Numbered from the stretch's first letter, positions 43,344 to 53,254 are shown. The stretch: 64,000 nucleotides of DNA from Thalassospira profundimaris (GCF_003326795.1 NZ_JPWI01000002.1:62001-126000), one strand, 5' to 3'. Notes: generated by a model not told the origin, from the sequence alone. A program made the numbers and translations.

Positions 43344-45014
43344 ATGGGGTCAGAAGCTGATACGGGCATTGAAAGCCCGGATGGTGCAGCGAACCCGATC
43401 GATACCGATTATGAAATCGGGCAAGACAATATTCAGACCGAAATCGGACCATTTGGTCTTGATGTGCATAACCCGGTATTCCTTGTTTCCGGGTTGGCCA
43501 TTGTCGCATTCGTTTTCCTGACTCTGGCCTTTCAGAGCAGTGTCGGGCCGATGTTTAATGATCTACGCGGCTGGCTGACATCGACTTTTGACTGGTTCTT
43601 CCTGTCAGCAGCCAATGTTTTTGTGATTTTGTGTCTGTTTCTGATTGTTTCGCCGCTTGGACGTGTGCGTCTTGGCGGCGCAGATGCGGTACCGGATTAT
43701 TCCTATTCCGGCTGGTTTGCGATGCTGTTCGCAGCTGGCATGGGCATTGGTCTGATGTTCTATGGCGTTTCCGAGCCGATCTCGCATTTCACCTCTTCTA
43801 TGGGTGGGGTTGCGGTTGGCGATGACGGCTTGCGTACCGACTGGGCCCCACTGGGGGCGGCGGCCGGTGATCCGGATGCAGCCTTTGATCTGGGTATGGC
43901 GGCAACCATTTTCCATTGGGGACTTCATCCCTGGGCAATTTACGCAACCGTTGCACTGGCGCTGGCGCTGTTTTCGTTTAACAAGGGGCTGCCATTGACC
44001 ATGCGGTCGGTATTCTATCCGATCTTTGGCGAGCGTGTTTGGGGATGGACCGGTCATGTGATCGACATTCTTGCGGTGTTTGCCACTTTGTTTGGTCTGG
44101 CAACATCGCTTGGTTTCGGGGCAGAACAGGCCAATGCCGGGCTTGATTTCCTGTTTGGCATTCCGGTTACGGATGGATCAAAGGTCTTTCTGATTATCGC
44201 GATCACGGGTGTCGCACTGATTTCAGTTCTGGCGGGGCTCGATGCCGGGGTCAAACGGCTGTCAGAAATCAATATGGTGCTGGCCGCGCTGCTGCTGGTG
44301 TTTGTTGTTCTGGTTGGTCCGACGATGGAAATCATCAAGGGGTTCTTCACCTCCCTTGTGGCCTATGTCGAATATTTGCCCGCCCTTTCAAATCCGGTCG
44401 GGCGGACGGATGCCAATTTCAGCCAAGGCTGGACATCATTTTACTGGGCATGGTGGATTTCCTGGTCGCCGTTTGTCGGCATGTTCATTGCCCGTGTCTC
44501 GCGCGGGCGCACGGTGCGTGAGTTTATCACCTGCGTCCTGATCATTCCGTCGCTGGTGTGTGTGTTCTGGATGACCGCTTTTGGCGGGACAGCGGTTCAT
44601 ATGGTCAGTGAAGGTGTCACCGCAATTGCCGAGGCGGGCCTTCCGATCAAGCTGTTCACGATGCTTGAACAATTGCCGATGCATGCAATCACCTCGTTTC
44701 TTGGCATCGTTCTGGTGATTGTTTTCTTTGTGACGTCATCAGATTCCGGATCGCTTGTGATTGATACCATCACAGCAGGCGGCAAGGTCGACGCCCCGGT
44801 GCCCCAGCGCGTTTTCTGGTGCACCTTTGAAGGGCTGGTGGCGATTGCATTGTTGCTGGGCGGCGGGCTTGGTTCCTTGCAGGCGATGGCTGTGTCAACG
44901 GGCTTTCCGTTTGCGATCGTGCTGCTTCTGGCCTGTTATTCGATTATTCAGGGCTTACGAAGCGAGCCGCATGCGGTCGGACCGAAGTCCGAGGCAACTC
45001 CGAGCGAAGACTAG
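43344..45014 (+). CDS. BCCT-family betaine/choline/carnitine transporter
   Basis: 556 residues, about 12 membrane helices. The BCCT signature in helix 8 is clear (FYWAWWISWSPFVGMFIARV, then SRGRTVREF), as is FAAGMGIGLMFYGVSEPI. These Na+- or H+-coupled transporters import betaine-type osmolytes, carnitine or choline. The N-terminal tail (about 40 residues) is acidic and the C-terminal tail short, so osmosensing by a long tail, as in BetP, is not expected. Confidence 0.93.
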   Translation: MGSEADTGIESPDGAANPIDTDYEIGQDNIQTEIGPFGLDVHNPVFLVSGLAIVAFVFLTLAFQSSVGPMFNDLRGWLTSTFDWFFLSAANVFVILCLFLIVSPLGRVRLGGADAVPDYSYSGWFAMLFAAGMGIGLMFYGVSEPISHFTSSMGGVAVGDDGLRTDWAPLGAAAGDPDAAFDLGMAATIFHWGLHPWAIYATVALALALFSFNKGLPLTMRSVFYPIFGERVWGWTGHVIDILAVFATLFGLATSLGFGAEQANAGLDFLFGIPVTDGSKVFLIIAITGVALISVLAGLDAGVKRLSEINMVLAALLLVFVVLVGPTMEIIKGFFTSLVAYVEYLPALSNPVGRTDANFSQGWTSFYWAWWISWSPFVGMFIARVSRGRTVREFITCVLIIPSLVCVFWMTAFGGTAVHMVSEGVTAIAEAGLPIKLFTMLEQLPMHAITSFLGIVLVIVFFVTSSDSGSLVIDTITAGGKVDAPVPQRVFWCTFEGLVAIALLLGGGLGSLQAMAVSTGFPFAIVLLLACYSIIQGLRSEPHAVGPKSEATPSED

Positions 45015-45050
45015 GACCGTCGCGTCTGGGGAATGTTGCCAGTCAATGCA

Positions 45051-45079
45051 GAAGGGCGCCAAATGGCGCCCTTCTTTTT
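45051..45079 (+). terminator. Strong terminator after the BCCT gene
   Basis: GAAGGGCGCC (45051-45060), AAAT, GGCGCCCTTC (45065-45074), then five T. It sits between the BCCT gene and a convergent lipoprotein gene. Confidence 0.88.
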
Positions 45080-45118
45080 GGGGATGATGAACGACAAACC
45101 GTCGGCAAGCTGATTGGC

Positions 45119-45574
45119 TCAGGGGGCCGTCGGCGCAAACGTCATTACAGCTTTTCCGCTGCCATCAAGCAGAACAAGATTGCCGTCTGAAAGGGTCCAG
45201 CTCGCTACCCGCCCGGTTGCAGCATTAAATGCGGTTTCGATTTCCATCGCACCATTGATGCACATCTTTCGGGTCGCCCCCAGAGGGGAGAAAGTCAGCT
45301 GATCCGCCGTTTGGGTGTATGTTCCGAAGTAATTGTTGCAGCCTGACGATCCACTTACCTTGCCGTCAGCCGCAAATAGCGCACTTGGCTGGATCGGGGC
45401 TGTCGGGGTCAGGGTCTTGTCCCCTTTTGTCAGCATGGTCAGTTGCCAGTTCTTGCCGGTTACATTCGACCAATCGGCTGTCATGTCGGTTTGTCCGGTT
45501 GTGTTGCAGGCCGACAGGAACAATGTCGCGGCCACAGCCATGGAAGAAAACATGATTGGTTTGATGTTGCGCAT
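45119..45574 (-). CDS. META/HslJ-domain lipoprotein
   Basis: 151 residues from the ATG at 45574 (AGGA upstream). Signal with lipobox (ATLFLSAC), then a META domain: NWQLTMLTKGDKTLTPTAP, SGSSGCNNYFGTYTQTADQL, TRKMCINGAMEIETAFNAAT. HslJ-type META proteins are associated with heat-shock and novobiocin tolerance. The role here is unknown. It is a single gene, convergent with the BCCT gene. Confidence 0.85.
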   Translation of the reverse strand: MRNIKPIMFSSMAVAATLFLSACNTTGQTDMTADWSNVTGKNWQLTMLTKGDKTLTPTAPIQPSALFAADGKVSGSSGCNNYFGTYTQTADQLTFSPLGATRKMCINGAMEIETAFNAATGRVASWTLSDGNLVLLDGSGKAVMTFAPTAP

Positions 45575-45853
45575 GTTCGGTATCCTGTGTTGATCGTTGT
45601 CCCGTGTCATTGCATGTCAATGAACTGTGCCCGTTACAGGAACGGCTGGAATGTAAATATTCACGTTATTCGGGAAGTCTGAAACACGTTTGCGGCAAGA
45701 TTTTAGCACAAAGTCAGATATTTATAAGCCACAGAAAATGGATCGGGGCAAAGATCATCCGTTAAAACTTCTTTGCCTGATGGCGGGGCTTGCGACTATT
45801 GTCAGGGTACCCGCCACTGGCTGCTCAAGCCGTAATCCAAGGTCCAGATCCCG

Positions 45854-46849
45854 ATGAAGATATCACTCGCAGATGCCCACACCCTTGTCCGTACGACTTT
45901 GATGCGCTGCAATGTCGCTGAAAAAAATGCAGCATCGGTTGCCACTGCATTGGTCAATGCCGAGGCGTCCGGGCAGGGCGGGCATGGTTTCAGACGTGTT
46001 CCGGCCTATTCGGCACAGGCCCGTGCAGGCAAGGTCGACGGACAAGCGACACCGGTTATGGAGAAAACGGCACCCGGGGTGCTGCGGATTGATGCCCAAT
46101 ACGGGTTTGCCTATCCCGCACTTGATCTGATGATGGATCATTTGCCGGACATGGCGCGCTCACAGGGAATAGCTATTGCCTCTATTCACAAGTCCCATCA
46201 TGCGGGGGTGATGGGGCTGACGGTTGAACGGCTGGCAGAGCAGGGCCTGGCCGCAATGATGTTTGCCAATGCGCCGGCGGCAATGGCCGCCTGGGGCGGG
46301 CGTCGTCCGATGTTTGGCACCAACCCGATCGCCTTTGGTATCCCGGTCGGGGATGCAGGTGATCCGATCATCATTGATCTGGCATTGTCAAAGGTGGCGC
46401 GGGGCAAGATTATGGCGGCCAAACAAAAAGGTATCGAGATTCCCGATGACTGGGCGCTCGACCCTGATGGCAACCCGACAACTGATCCGGTCAAGGCACT
46501 TGACGGTACGATGGTTCCGGCTGGCGGGGTCAAAGGGGCGGCCCTTGCCATGATGGTGGAACTGTTGGCCGCCGGTTTGACCGGGGCGCAGTTTGGTCAC
46601 CAGTCTTCATCACTGTTTGATGACAAGGGCAAGCCACCAGCACTTGGGCAGATGATTATCGCAATAGACCCGATCGCAACCGGCGGTGTTGGGGTTGTTG
46701 ATCATCTTGCCGAGATTGCAAACGAGATCGCGGCCGAAGATGGCGTTCGTCTTCCGGGGCGTCGCGGCAAGTTGGCGCAGCTTTCAGCCCAGACCGAAGG
46801 CCTGGAAATCGAAGATGACGTGATTTCAGCGATCAATGACATAAAATAA
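45854..46849 (+). CDS. Ldh-family NAD(P)-dependent oxidoreductase (malate/sulfolactate/ureidoglycolate type)
   Basis: 331 residues of the LDH2/MDH2 fold, unrelated to the classic ldh at 40.6 kb. Family marks are GQGGHGFRRVPAYSAQARAG, the region SIHKSHHAGVMGLTVERLAE with the catalytic-type His, FGTNPIAFGIPV and the DPDGNPTTDP turn. Members reduce or oxidise alpha-hydroxy acids such as malate, ureidoglycolate, 2,3-diketogulonate or delta-1-piperideine-2-carboxylate; which one is not readable. No adjacent pathway gene helps. Confidence 0.88.
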   Translation: MKISLADAHTLVRTTLMRCNVAEKNAASVATALVNAEASGQGGHGFRRVPAYSAQARAGKVDGQATPVMEKTAPGVLRIDAQYGFAYPALDLMMDHLPDMARSQGIAIASIHKSHHAGVMGLTVERLAEQGLAAMMFANAPAAMAAWGGRRPMFGTNPIAFGIPVGDAGDPIIIDLALSKVARGKIMAAKQKGIEIPDDWALDPDGNPTTDPVKALDGTMVPAGGVKGAALAMMVELLAAGLTGAQFGHQSSSLFDDKGKPPALGQMIIAIDPIATGGVGVVDHLAEIANEIAAEDGVRLPGRRGKLAQLSAQTEGLEIEDDVISAINDIK

Positions 46850-47151
46850 TACTGTTGGAATCAGACGATTAATTTGTGAATTTTACGAAGTTTATCATGG
46901 TGAAAATGAAAAACATTTTCGTCTAATCTTGTTTGGGATAATTTAATTTTTAAATTTTCACAATTTGTGACGGTATTTATTTTTAGTTATGACGTGATAA
47001 TTTGATTTAATATTTGATGTATAGACAAGTTTGATTGTTGTTGGCGGGAATTAGCCCTCGTAATCATCGAACTGTAACATCAGTGTCACTGTAGAGTCGC
47101 CGTTCATGCGTAGTTTCTTCATCCAGCGAAACACATGCAGGCGATTTCTTG
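46850..47151. other. AT-rich leader region of the phosphonate transport operon
   Basis: No gene. The first 190 bases are very AT-rich. Apart from the Pho-box-like repeat at 47072-47089 I saw no terminator for the upstream gene and no other clear element. Confidence 0.55.
47072..47089 (+). promoter_or_regulatory. Pho-box-like direct repeat upstream of phnC
   Basis: CTGTAAC-ATCA-GTGTCAC: two 7-base halves at 11-base spacing, matching the PhoB consensus (CTGTCAT-N4-CTGTCAT/C) with three mismatches. It ends 62 bases before the phnC start. Phosphate-starvation control of phn genes by PhoB is well known. Confidence 0.55.
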
Positions 47152-47997
47152 ATGCTGGTTGTAGACATCTCTGGACTGAACAAAAGCTTTACCCGTGACA
47201 AGCGCGCGCTAAGCGACGTCAGGTTGCAGGTACGCGAAGGCGAAATGGTGGCGCTGATTGGCGCATCGGGTTCAGGAAAATCGACACTCATCCGTCACAT
47301 CGCCGGTTTGCTGCGCGGAGATCGCGATGGCGGAAAAATCGTCGTGTTTGGCGAAACCATTCAGGAAAATGGCAAGATTTCGCGCGGTGCGCGCAAGGTG
47401 CGTGCAGAAATCGGCGTTGTCTTTCAGCAATTCAACCTTGTTAGCCGACTGTCCGTTTTAACCAATGTGCTGATGGGGCTTTTGGGGCGGGTGCCGGCCT
47501 GGCGCGGGTCGCTTGGTCTGTTTACCAAATCCGAAAAAATGCGCGCCATGGCAGCTTTGCATCGTGTCGGCATTGAAGCACATGCGACCAAAAAAGCCCG
47601 CAATCTTTCCGGTGGCCAGCAACAACGTGCAGCGATTGCACGCACAATCACACAAGGTGCGCGCCTGATCCTTGCTGACGAGCCGATTGCGTCACTTGAT
47701 CCGGCCTCGTCGCGCAAGGTGATGAACACGCTTGATCGCGTTAATCGCGAAGACAATGTCACCGTGATCGTATCGCTTCATCAGGTCGACTACGCCAAGG
47801 ATTATTGTAAACGCACCATCGCCATGCGCGATGGTGTTGTCGTTTTTGACGGACCTTCGACCCAGTTGACGCCGGAATTCCTGCGCGAACTTTACGGCGA
47901 ATATTCTTCCGAGCTTTTTGCAGATGGTTCCGGGGACGAACAACGTCCAGCGGCTGAGCCGGTTGCGAAAAAGGATCTGGCTGTGGCGCAAAGCTAG
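47152..47997 (+). CDS. phnC: Phosphonate ABC transporter ATPase PhnC
   Basis: 281 residues from the ATG at 47152. Walker A GASGSGKST (37-45), signature LSGGQQQRAAIAR and Walker B LILADEPIASLDP, with the PhnC-type linker VVFQQFNLVSRLSVLTNVLM. First gene of a plus-strand phnC-D-E cluster; energises phosphonate uptake. Confidence 0.94.
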   Translation: MLVVDISGLNKSFTRDKRALSDVRLQVREGEMVALIGASGSGKSTLIRHIAGLLRGDRDGGKIVVFGETIQENGKISRGARKVRAEIGVVFQQFNLVSRLSVLTNVLMGLLGRVPAWRGSLGLFTKSEKMRAMAALHRVGIEAHATKKARNLSGGQQQRAAIARTITQGARLILADEPIASLDPASSRKVMNTLDRVNREDNVTVIVSLHQVDYAKDYCKRTIAMRDGVVVFDGPSTQLTPEFLRELYGEYSSELFADGSGDEQRPAAEPVAKKDLAVAQS

Positions 47998-48065
47998 CCG
48001 GGTCACCTTATGACTGCCTTACCTCATCGAAACACGTCCAATTCATATCTGACAGGGGACTTCCT

Positions 48066-49082
48066 ATGATCCGTAAGACAATTGCATCCGCAGCTCTGGC
48101 TGCAACCTTGCTTGCATCCGGTATTGCAGCGGCTGATGTTGAGTACAAGCCGCTCGAACAGGACCCGGAGAAACTGGTATTCGGTTTCATCTCGACTGAG
48201 TCGAGCTCCAACCTCAAAGCCCAGTGGCAGCCGATGATCGACGACATGGAAAAAGCACTCGGCAAGGAGATCGAGGCATTCTTTGCGCCGGATTATGCTG
48301 GCATCATCGAAGGCATGCGTTTTGGCAAGGTTCATGTTGGCTGGTTCGGTAACAAATCGGCAATGGAAGCCGTTGATCGTGCGGGTGGCGAAGTTTTCGT
48401 TCAGACCTCGAAATCCGATGGCACCAATGGTTATTATTCCCACATCATCACCCAGGCAGATAACGACAAGCTCAATACGCTTGCCGATATGCTGAAATGT
48501 GATGGTTCGCTGAATTTCGGTATCGGTGATCCGAACTCGACTTCGGGCTTCCTGGTTCCGACTTATTACGTTTTTGCCCAGAACGGTGTCGATCCGAAAG
48601 ATTGCTTCAAGACCGTTCGTAATGCGAACCATGAAACCAATCTGATGGCGACGGCCAACAAGCAGGTTGATGTTGCAGCCAACAACTCCGAACAGCTTGC
48701 CCGTACCAACATGAACAAGCCGGAAATCACCGACAAGGTCAAAGTCATCTGGACCTCGCCGCTGATCCCGTCTGATCCGATGGTTTATCGCAAGGACCTG
48801 TCACGCGAACTGAAATCCGAAATCAAGGCATTCTTCCTTGGTTATGGTCGTATGGGTGACGTTGAAGGTGCAAACAAGGTTCTGGCTGGTATCCAGGACG
48901 GTATGGGCAAATTCATGGAAAGCTCGAATGCACAGCTTTACCCGATCCGTCAGCTGGCACTGTACAAAGACAAGCTGAAAATCCAGAACACCGAAGAACT
49001 GTCCGCTGACGAGAAAGCAGCCCGCGTTGCTGATATCGACAAGAAACTGGCAGAACTCGATATCCTCGTTTCCTACGAGTAA
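48066..49082 (+). CDS. phnD: Phosphonate-binding periplasmic protein PhnD
   Basis: 338 residues with a signal peptide (AALAATLLASGIAAA). PhnD marks: VFGFISTESSSNLKAQWQPM, YAGIIEGMRFGKVHVGWFG and FGIGDPNSTSGFLVPTYYVF. It captures alkylphosphonates for PhnCE. Codon use is strongly biased, as expected for an abundant binding protein. A strong hairpin follows it. Confidence 0.94.
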   Translation: MIRKTIASAALAATLLASGIAAADVEYKPLEQDPEKLVFGFISTESSSNLKAQWQPMIDDMEKALGKEIEAFFAPDYAGIIEGMRFGKVHVGWFGNKSAMEAVDRAGGEVFVQTSKSDGTNGYYSHIITQADNDKLNTLADMLKCDGSLNFGIGDPNSTSGFLVPTYYVFAQNGVDPKDCFKTVRNANHETNLMATANKQVDVAANNSEQLARTNMNKPEITDKVKVIWTSPLIPSDPMVYRKDLSRELKSEIKAFFLGYGRMGDVEGANKVLAGIQDGMGKFMESSNAQLYPIRQLALYKDKLKIQNTEELSADEKAARVADIDKKLAELDILVSYE

Positions 49083-49093
49083 TCGGCCTTTTG

Positions 49094-49124
49094 ACAGGGA
49101 GCACGCGCAAAGTGTGCTCCCTGT
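49094..49124 (+). repeat. 11-bp stem-loop between phnD and phnE
   Basis: ACAGGGAGCAC (49094-49104) pairs perfectly with GTGCTCCCTGT (49114-49124), 9-base loop, only three T after it. More likely a 3'-end stabiliser or partial attenuator that keeps phnD expression above phnE than a full terminator. Confidence 0.65.
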
Positions 49125-49151
49125 TTGCATTTACCATCCGGGATTAACACG

Positions 49152-49964
49152 ATGAACAGCAGCATTTCTTCCGCATCATCTGTCGCGACGGCCATCCCGC
49201 CGCGGGATTTGAAACGGTCTGCGTCAAGCTTCCTGCTTTGGGCCGTTATTCTTGGTCTTCTGGCCATGTCGTGGGAAGGTGCGGATATGCGTCCCATGGC
49301 CCTGTTTGAAAACAGTGGCAATATGGTCGATTTTGCCGAGGGGTTCTTTCCACCGGACTTCCTGATGTGGAAGACCTATGTCGAAGAAATGTGGATCACG
49401 ATCCAGATCGCGATCTGGGGGACGGCGCTATCCATCGTCTGTTCCATCCCGTTTGGAATTCTGTCTTCTGAGAATATCGTACCGGTCTGGGTGTATCAGC
49501 CTGTGCGTCGCCTGATGGATTCCTTCCGTGCGATCAACGAAATGGTCTTTGCCATGTTGTTCGTTGTTGCGGTTGGTCTGGGGCCGTTTGCCGGTGTGCT
49601 TGCGCTGTGGATTCATACGACCGGTGTTCTTGCCAAATTGTTCTCCGAGGCGGTTGAGGCGATTGATCCCGAACCGGTCGAGGGCATTCGCGCAACGGGT
49701 GCCAATGCGCTGCAGGAAGTTATTTTCGGGGTGATCCCGCAGGTGCTTCCGCTCTGGATTTCCTATTCGCTGTACCGTTTTGAATCCAATGTACGCTCGG
49801 CCACTGTTCTGGGGATTGTTGGCGCCGGTGGCATCGGTATGGTGCTGTGGGAATATATCCGCGGCTTCTATTATGCGGAAACGGCTGCGGTCATGATCAT
49901 CATCATCATTTCGGTCAGCCTGCTTGATATGGTTTCCCAGCGTCTGCGTAAACTGGTGACCTGA
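49152..49964 (+). CDS. phnE: Phosphonate ABC transporter permease PhnE
   Basis: 270 residues from the ATG at 49152. About six membrane helices and the EAA-type loop [20 protein letters not shown], followed by [19 protein letters not shown] single PhnE is present, so the channel would be a homodimer. Confidence 0.93.
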   Translation: MNSSISSASSVATAIPPRDLKRSASSFLLWAVILGLLAMSWEGADMRPMALFENSGNMVDFAEGFFPPDFLMWKTYVEEMWITIQIAIWGTALSIVCSIPFGILSSENIVPVWVYQPVRRLMDSFRAINEMVFAMLFVVAVGLGPFAGVLALWIHTTGVLAKLFSEAVEAIDPEPVEGIRATGANALQEVIFGVIPQVLPLWISYSLYRFESNVRSATVLGIVGAGGIGMVLWEYIRGFYYAETAAVMIIIIISVSLLDMVSQRLRKLVT

Positions 49965-49968
49965 ATAA

Positions 49969-50616
49969 ATGAGATTTCAAATTTCGCAGGCCAAGCTTGC
50001 CATGAAGTCCCTGTCGGAAACGCCGACGATTGATGCCAGTGCGACGGTTGTGGATTGCGAAATGGGTGTCTGGACCGAAGTTGGCCCACGGACATCCATG
50101 CGCGAAACGAAAATGGATGATTACTCCTATGTCGTGAATGATAGCGAGATCATCTATTCCGATATCGGGAAGTTCGTGAATATCGCGGCCCATACCCGGA
50201 TCAACCCCGGACAGCATCCGATGGACCGCGCGTCGATGCATCATTTTCAGTATCGATCAAGCGCCTATGAGCTTGGCGATGATGATCCGGCCTTCTTTGA
50301 CTGGCGCCGTGAAAGGCGCGTCAGACTTGAACATGATGTCTGGATCGGGCATGGGGCGATTGTTCAGGGCGGTGTCACAATTGGCATCGGGTCCGTTGTC
50401 GGATCAGGTGCGGTGGTGACCAGGGATGTTGCGCCATACACCATCGTGACCGGCATTCCGGCCAGTCCGCTGCGTCCCCGGTTCGAAGCCGATATCGTTG
50501 ATGCTCTTTTGCGCATTCAATGGTGGGACTGGTCCCATGAGATGTTGCGTGAACGACTAAGCGATTTCCGAACACTTCCGGTGCGCGATTTTTGTCTGAA
50601 ATACGATATGGTCTGA
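49969..50616 (+). CDS. Hexapeptide-repeat acyltransferase of the phosphonate locus
   Basis: 215 residues, left-handed beta-helix of the DapH/LacA type: [20 protein letters not shown], then [20 protein letters not shown] and [19 protein letters not shown]. Similar genes are regularly found in C-P lyase clusters, where the acetyltransferase is thought to protect or modify aminoalkylphosphonates. ATG at 49969 is 4 bases after phnE; ATG at 50002 is an equally possible start. Confidence 0.85.
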   Translation: MRFQISQAKLAMKSLSETPTIDASATVVDCEMGVWTEVGPRTSMRETKMDDYSYVVNDSEIIYSDIGKFVNIAAHTRINPGQHPMDRASMHHFQYRSSAYELGDDDPAFFDWRRERRVRLEHDVWIGHGAIVQGGVTIGIGSVVGSGAVVTRDVAPYTIVTGIPASPLRPRFEADIVDALLRIQWWDWSHEMLRERLSDFRTLPVRDFCLKYDMV

Positions 50617-50751
50617 CGTTGCAAAGTCAGGAAAATTTGAGATCGCGCCGGGAAGGAATTCTTCGGCGCTTTTTCGTGAAACTTGATATTGCGCTGCGTC
50701 GTAACTGTTTCCAAGATGGGGCTTGGCCCCGCAATCTATCAAAGAGAAATC

Positions 50752-51450
50752 ATGTCCGATTATCAGCGTTACGCACTTTACTATGCTCCGTCGTCACAAA
50801 GTGCGCTTGGGCGGTTTGGGGATACCTGGCTGGGGCGTGATGCGGAGACGGGGAATGACATTGCGCATCTTGCAATAGACGGACTGGACGGGGGCGAGAT
50901 CGTTGCTGCAACAACCTCGCCGGTGCGGTACGGATTTCATGGAACGCTCAAACCGCCCTTTGCGCTGAAGGATGGACAAACCCGATCTGGTCTTGAGGTC
51001 GCGATCAACGATCTTGCCGTGCGGCTCACACCGGTTCGCTGCGGACCATTGACCCTGAAAGCAATTGGCCGGTTTCTGGCGCTGGTTCCAACGGAACCGG
51101 TTGGGGAACTTGGCGAACTTGCGGCGTCACTGGTGCGCGCCCTTGATGACTTCCGCGAGCCCGAAGACGAAGCGGCGATGAACAAGCGTCGTGCGGTTGG
51201 GCTTACGGATCGGCAGGAAGCCTGTCTGGTGCAGTGGGGATATCCCTATGTGATGGAGGAATTCCGTTTCCATCTGACCCTGACCAACAAACTTGATGCG
51301 GAGCAGGCGCAAAGATTTGAAACAGCCTTGCGGCCGGTTGTTGCCCCGCTTTGTCAGGACCCGTTTATCGTTTCCGATATCTGCCTGTTTGGCGATCCGG
51401 GTGATGGAAAACCGTTCCGTTTCCTGAAAAGATTTTCGCTTGGGGGATAA
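50752..51450 (+). CDS. DUF1045 2H-phosphoesterase-like protein of the phosphonate locus
   Basis: 232 residues from the ATG at 50752. Two H-x-T-x motifs, YGFHGTLKPPF (near residue 63) and RFHLTLTNKL (near 180), define the 2H phosphoesterase fold. DUF1045 proteins accompany C-P lyase genes in alphaproteobacteria and may act on a cyclic phosphate made by the pathway, such as ribose 1,2-cyclic phosphate. That role is inferred from fold and context. It ends facing phnN. Confidence 0.85.
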   Translation: MSDYQRYALYYAPSSQSALGRFGDTWLGRDAETGNDIAHLAIDGLDGGEIVAATTSPVRYGFHGTLKPPFALKDGQTRSGLEVAINDLAVRLTPVRCGPLTLKAIGRFLALVPTEPVGELGELAASLVRALDDFREPEDEAAMNKRRAVGLTDRQEACLVQWGYPYVMEEFRFHLTLTNKLDAEQAQRFETALRPVVAPLCQDPFIVSDICLFGDPGDGKPFRFLKRFSLGG

Positions 51451-51454
51451 CAAA

Positions 51455-51480
51455 AATGCTGCAGCAAAAACTGCAGCATT
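51455..51480. terminator. Shared terminator between DUF1045 gene and phnN
   Basis: AATGCTGCAG-CAAAAA-CTGCAGCATT, perfect 10-bp stem. On the minus strand it is followed by TTTTTG, so it best terminates phnN transcripts; on the plus strand the T run is broken. Confidence 0.7.
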
Positions 51481-51509
51481 CTTGCAAGTTCAGTGCGTCG
51501 CGGAAGGAT

Positions 51510-52115
51510 CTATGCCCGATTGGCTATTGCCGGATCAATCTCGATCGCGGCAATGAAGCGGGCGATACCGGTTTCAAGGTCGGCATCATTATCGACATGA
51601 ACGATATTGTTGCCATCAACCTGATAGGCCGATGCACGCGCAAGGCGACGTTCGATATCAAGGGCATCTTCGCGGCCTCGTGCTTCAAGGCGCTTGCGCA
51701 ACACATCGCGATTGGCCCGAATGTTCAGAACCCGAACATGATCATGTCCAAGCAATGCACAGGCATCATCAATCACACTGCGTGACACATTGACGATTAC
51801 GGTTTTGCCATGTGCGACATCGTCCTGCACATGGCGCGGTATGCCATAGCAAAGATCATGTGCCTTCCAGCTTAAAAGGAAGGCCCCCTGTCGGGCCATC
51901 TGGCTGAAATCCTCGGACCGGACCGGAATATGGATCTCGCCAACAGATCCGGCCGGACGGGTGATGCAGCGCCGTGGAAAGCAGATATGACCAACGCCCT
52001 TAAGACGTTCGCGTGCTGCATCAAGAAGGGTGTCCTTGCCAACGCCACTTGGGCCGACGACAAGGACAAGAAGTCCGGTTTTTGCGATGCCATCCTGTGC
52101 ATGGCGATCGGTCAT
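51510..52115 (-). CDS. phnN: Ribose 1,5-bisphosphate phosphokinase PhnN
   Basis: 201 residues. P-loop VVGPSGVGKDTLLDAARERL, guanylate-kinase-like lid and base region (FPRRCITRPAGSVGEIHIPV). PhnN phosphorylates ribose 1,5-bisphosphate to PRPP, the exit of the C-P lyase pathway. Overlaps phnM by 4 bases; last gene of the phnGHIJKLMN operon. Confidence 0.93.
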   Translation of the reverse strand: MTDRHAQDGIAKTGLLVLVVGPSGVGKDTLLDAARERLKGVGHICFPRRCITRPAGSVGEIHIPVRSEDFSQMARQGAFLLSWKAHDLCYGIPRHVQDDVAHGKTVIVNVSRSVIDDACALLGHDHVRVLNIRANRDVLRKRLEARGREDALDIERRLARASAYQVDGNNIVHVDNDADLETGIARFIAAIEIDPAIANRA

Positions 52116-53254
52116 GACACGCGCACACCTTCACGCCAGACACCACGCACAATCGGATGGTGTGGTGAATGATGCACCCGGATCAGGTCACCACGTTTTC
52201 CGGCGGCAATTTCACCACGATCCGTCAGACCAACTTGCGTTGCCGGATTAAGCGAAACAGTGCGAATGGCACGCGGCAGATCATAGCCATCAAAATCATC
52301 AAACAGTTTCATCGCCCCATGCAGCAAGCTGTGCGGGACATAGTCACTTGAAATGATGTCAAGATAGCCATTCTTTGCCAGATCCCCCGCCGCGACATTG
52401 CCGCTATGTGACCCGCCGCGTACAAGGTTCGGCCCGCCCATCATCACACCAAGACCGGCTTCGTGCGAAGCCCTGGCGGCTTCAAGCGTGGTCGGGAATT
52501 CGGCCACGGTCATCTTGTCCTGAACGGCCTCGGCGACATGTTCGACGGTTGCATCATCGTGGCTGGCAAGGGCAAGGTTTTTGGCGTGTGCCAGATCGAC
52601 GACATGACGACGATGCTTGACGGAATAAAGTTCGGAATCGCGTTTGCGCGATGCGATGAATTTGCGCATTTCTTCGTCGCTCATGCCGTATTTGCCCTGA
52701 TAATAGGTGTAATAGGCATCAAGGCTGACGAACTGGCGCTGACCCGGGGTGTGATCCATCACCGAGAGCATCTTGACCAAAGGCAGATCAACCAGATTAT
52801 CAAGTGCCTCGATCAAGCCGCCATAGGATGTTTCACACCGCAGATGCAGTTTGTGATCTGCACGTAGCAACTTGTTTTCAAGGGCATGCTCAAGGGCGGT
52901 GACCGATTCAATCAGACGTTCGATACGTTCTGAACCGTCGGTCACATCGCCAACCGAAATCGCATCAAAAACCGTGGTGATCCCGGCACTGGCAACCTGA
53001 TTGTCGTGGGCGATAACGGCCGCTGTGGCCGGCCAGCGGGTTTTCGGGCGCGGGGTCAGATGCTTCTCAAGGTTGTCGGTATGAAGTTCGACCAGGCCGG
53101 GCATCAGGTAATCGCCATCCATGTTTTCGGCACCCGGAATGTTTGATGGCCGATCAGACACATCAACAATCATTCCGTCCTTTATCTGGATGGCACCATC
53201 AATGACCTCATTTGCCAGAACGAGTTTGGCATTGGTAAAAATCTGTTCAGTCAT
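52112..53254 (-). CDS. phnM: Alpha-D-ribose 1-methylphosphonate 5-triphosphate diphosphatase PhnM
   Basis: 380 residues from the ATG at 53254. Amidohydrolase fold with the metal site GLVELHTDNLEKH and later ALASHDDATVEHV, and the C-terminal NPATQVGLTDRGEIAAGKRG. It removes pyrophosphate from the triphosphate made by PhnGHIL. Overlaps phnL by 8 bases. Confidence 0.94.
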   Translation of the reverse strand: MTEQIFTNAKLVLANEVIDGAIQIKDGMIVDVSDRPSNIPGAENMDGDYLMPGLVELHTDNLEKHLTPRPKTRWPATAAVIAHDNQVASAGITTVFDAISVGDVTDGSERIERLIESVTALEHALENKLLRADHKLHLRCETSYGGLIEALDNLVDLPLVKMLSVMDHTPGQRQFVSLDAYYTYYQGKYGMSDEEMRKFIASRKRDSELYSVKHRRHVVDLAHAKNLALASHDDATVEHVAEAVQDKMTVAEFPTTLEAARASHEAGLGVMMGGPNLVRGGSHSGNVAAGDLAKNGYLDIISSDYVPHSLLHGAMKLFDDFDGYDLPRAIRTVSLNPATQVGLTDRGEIAAGKRGDLIRVHHSPHHPIVRGVWREGVRVS

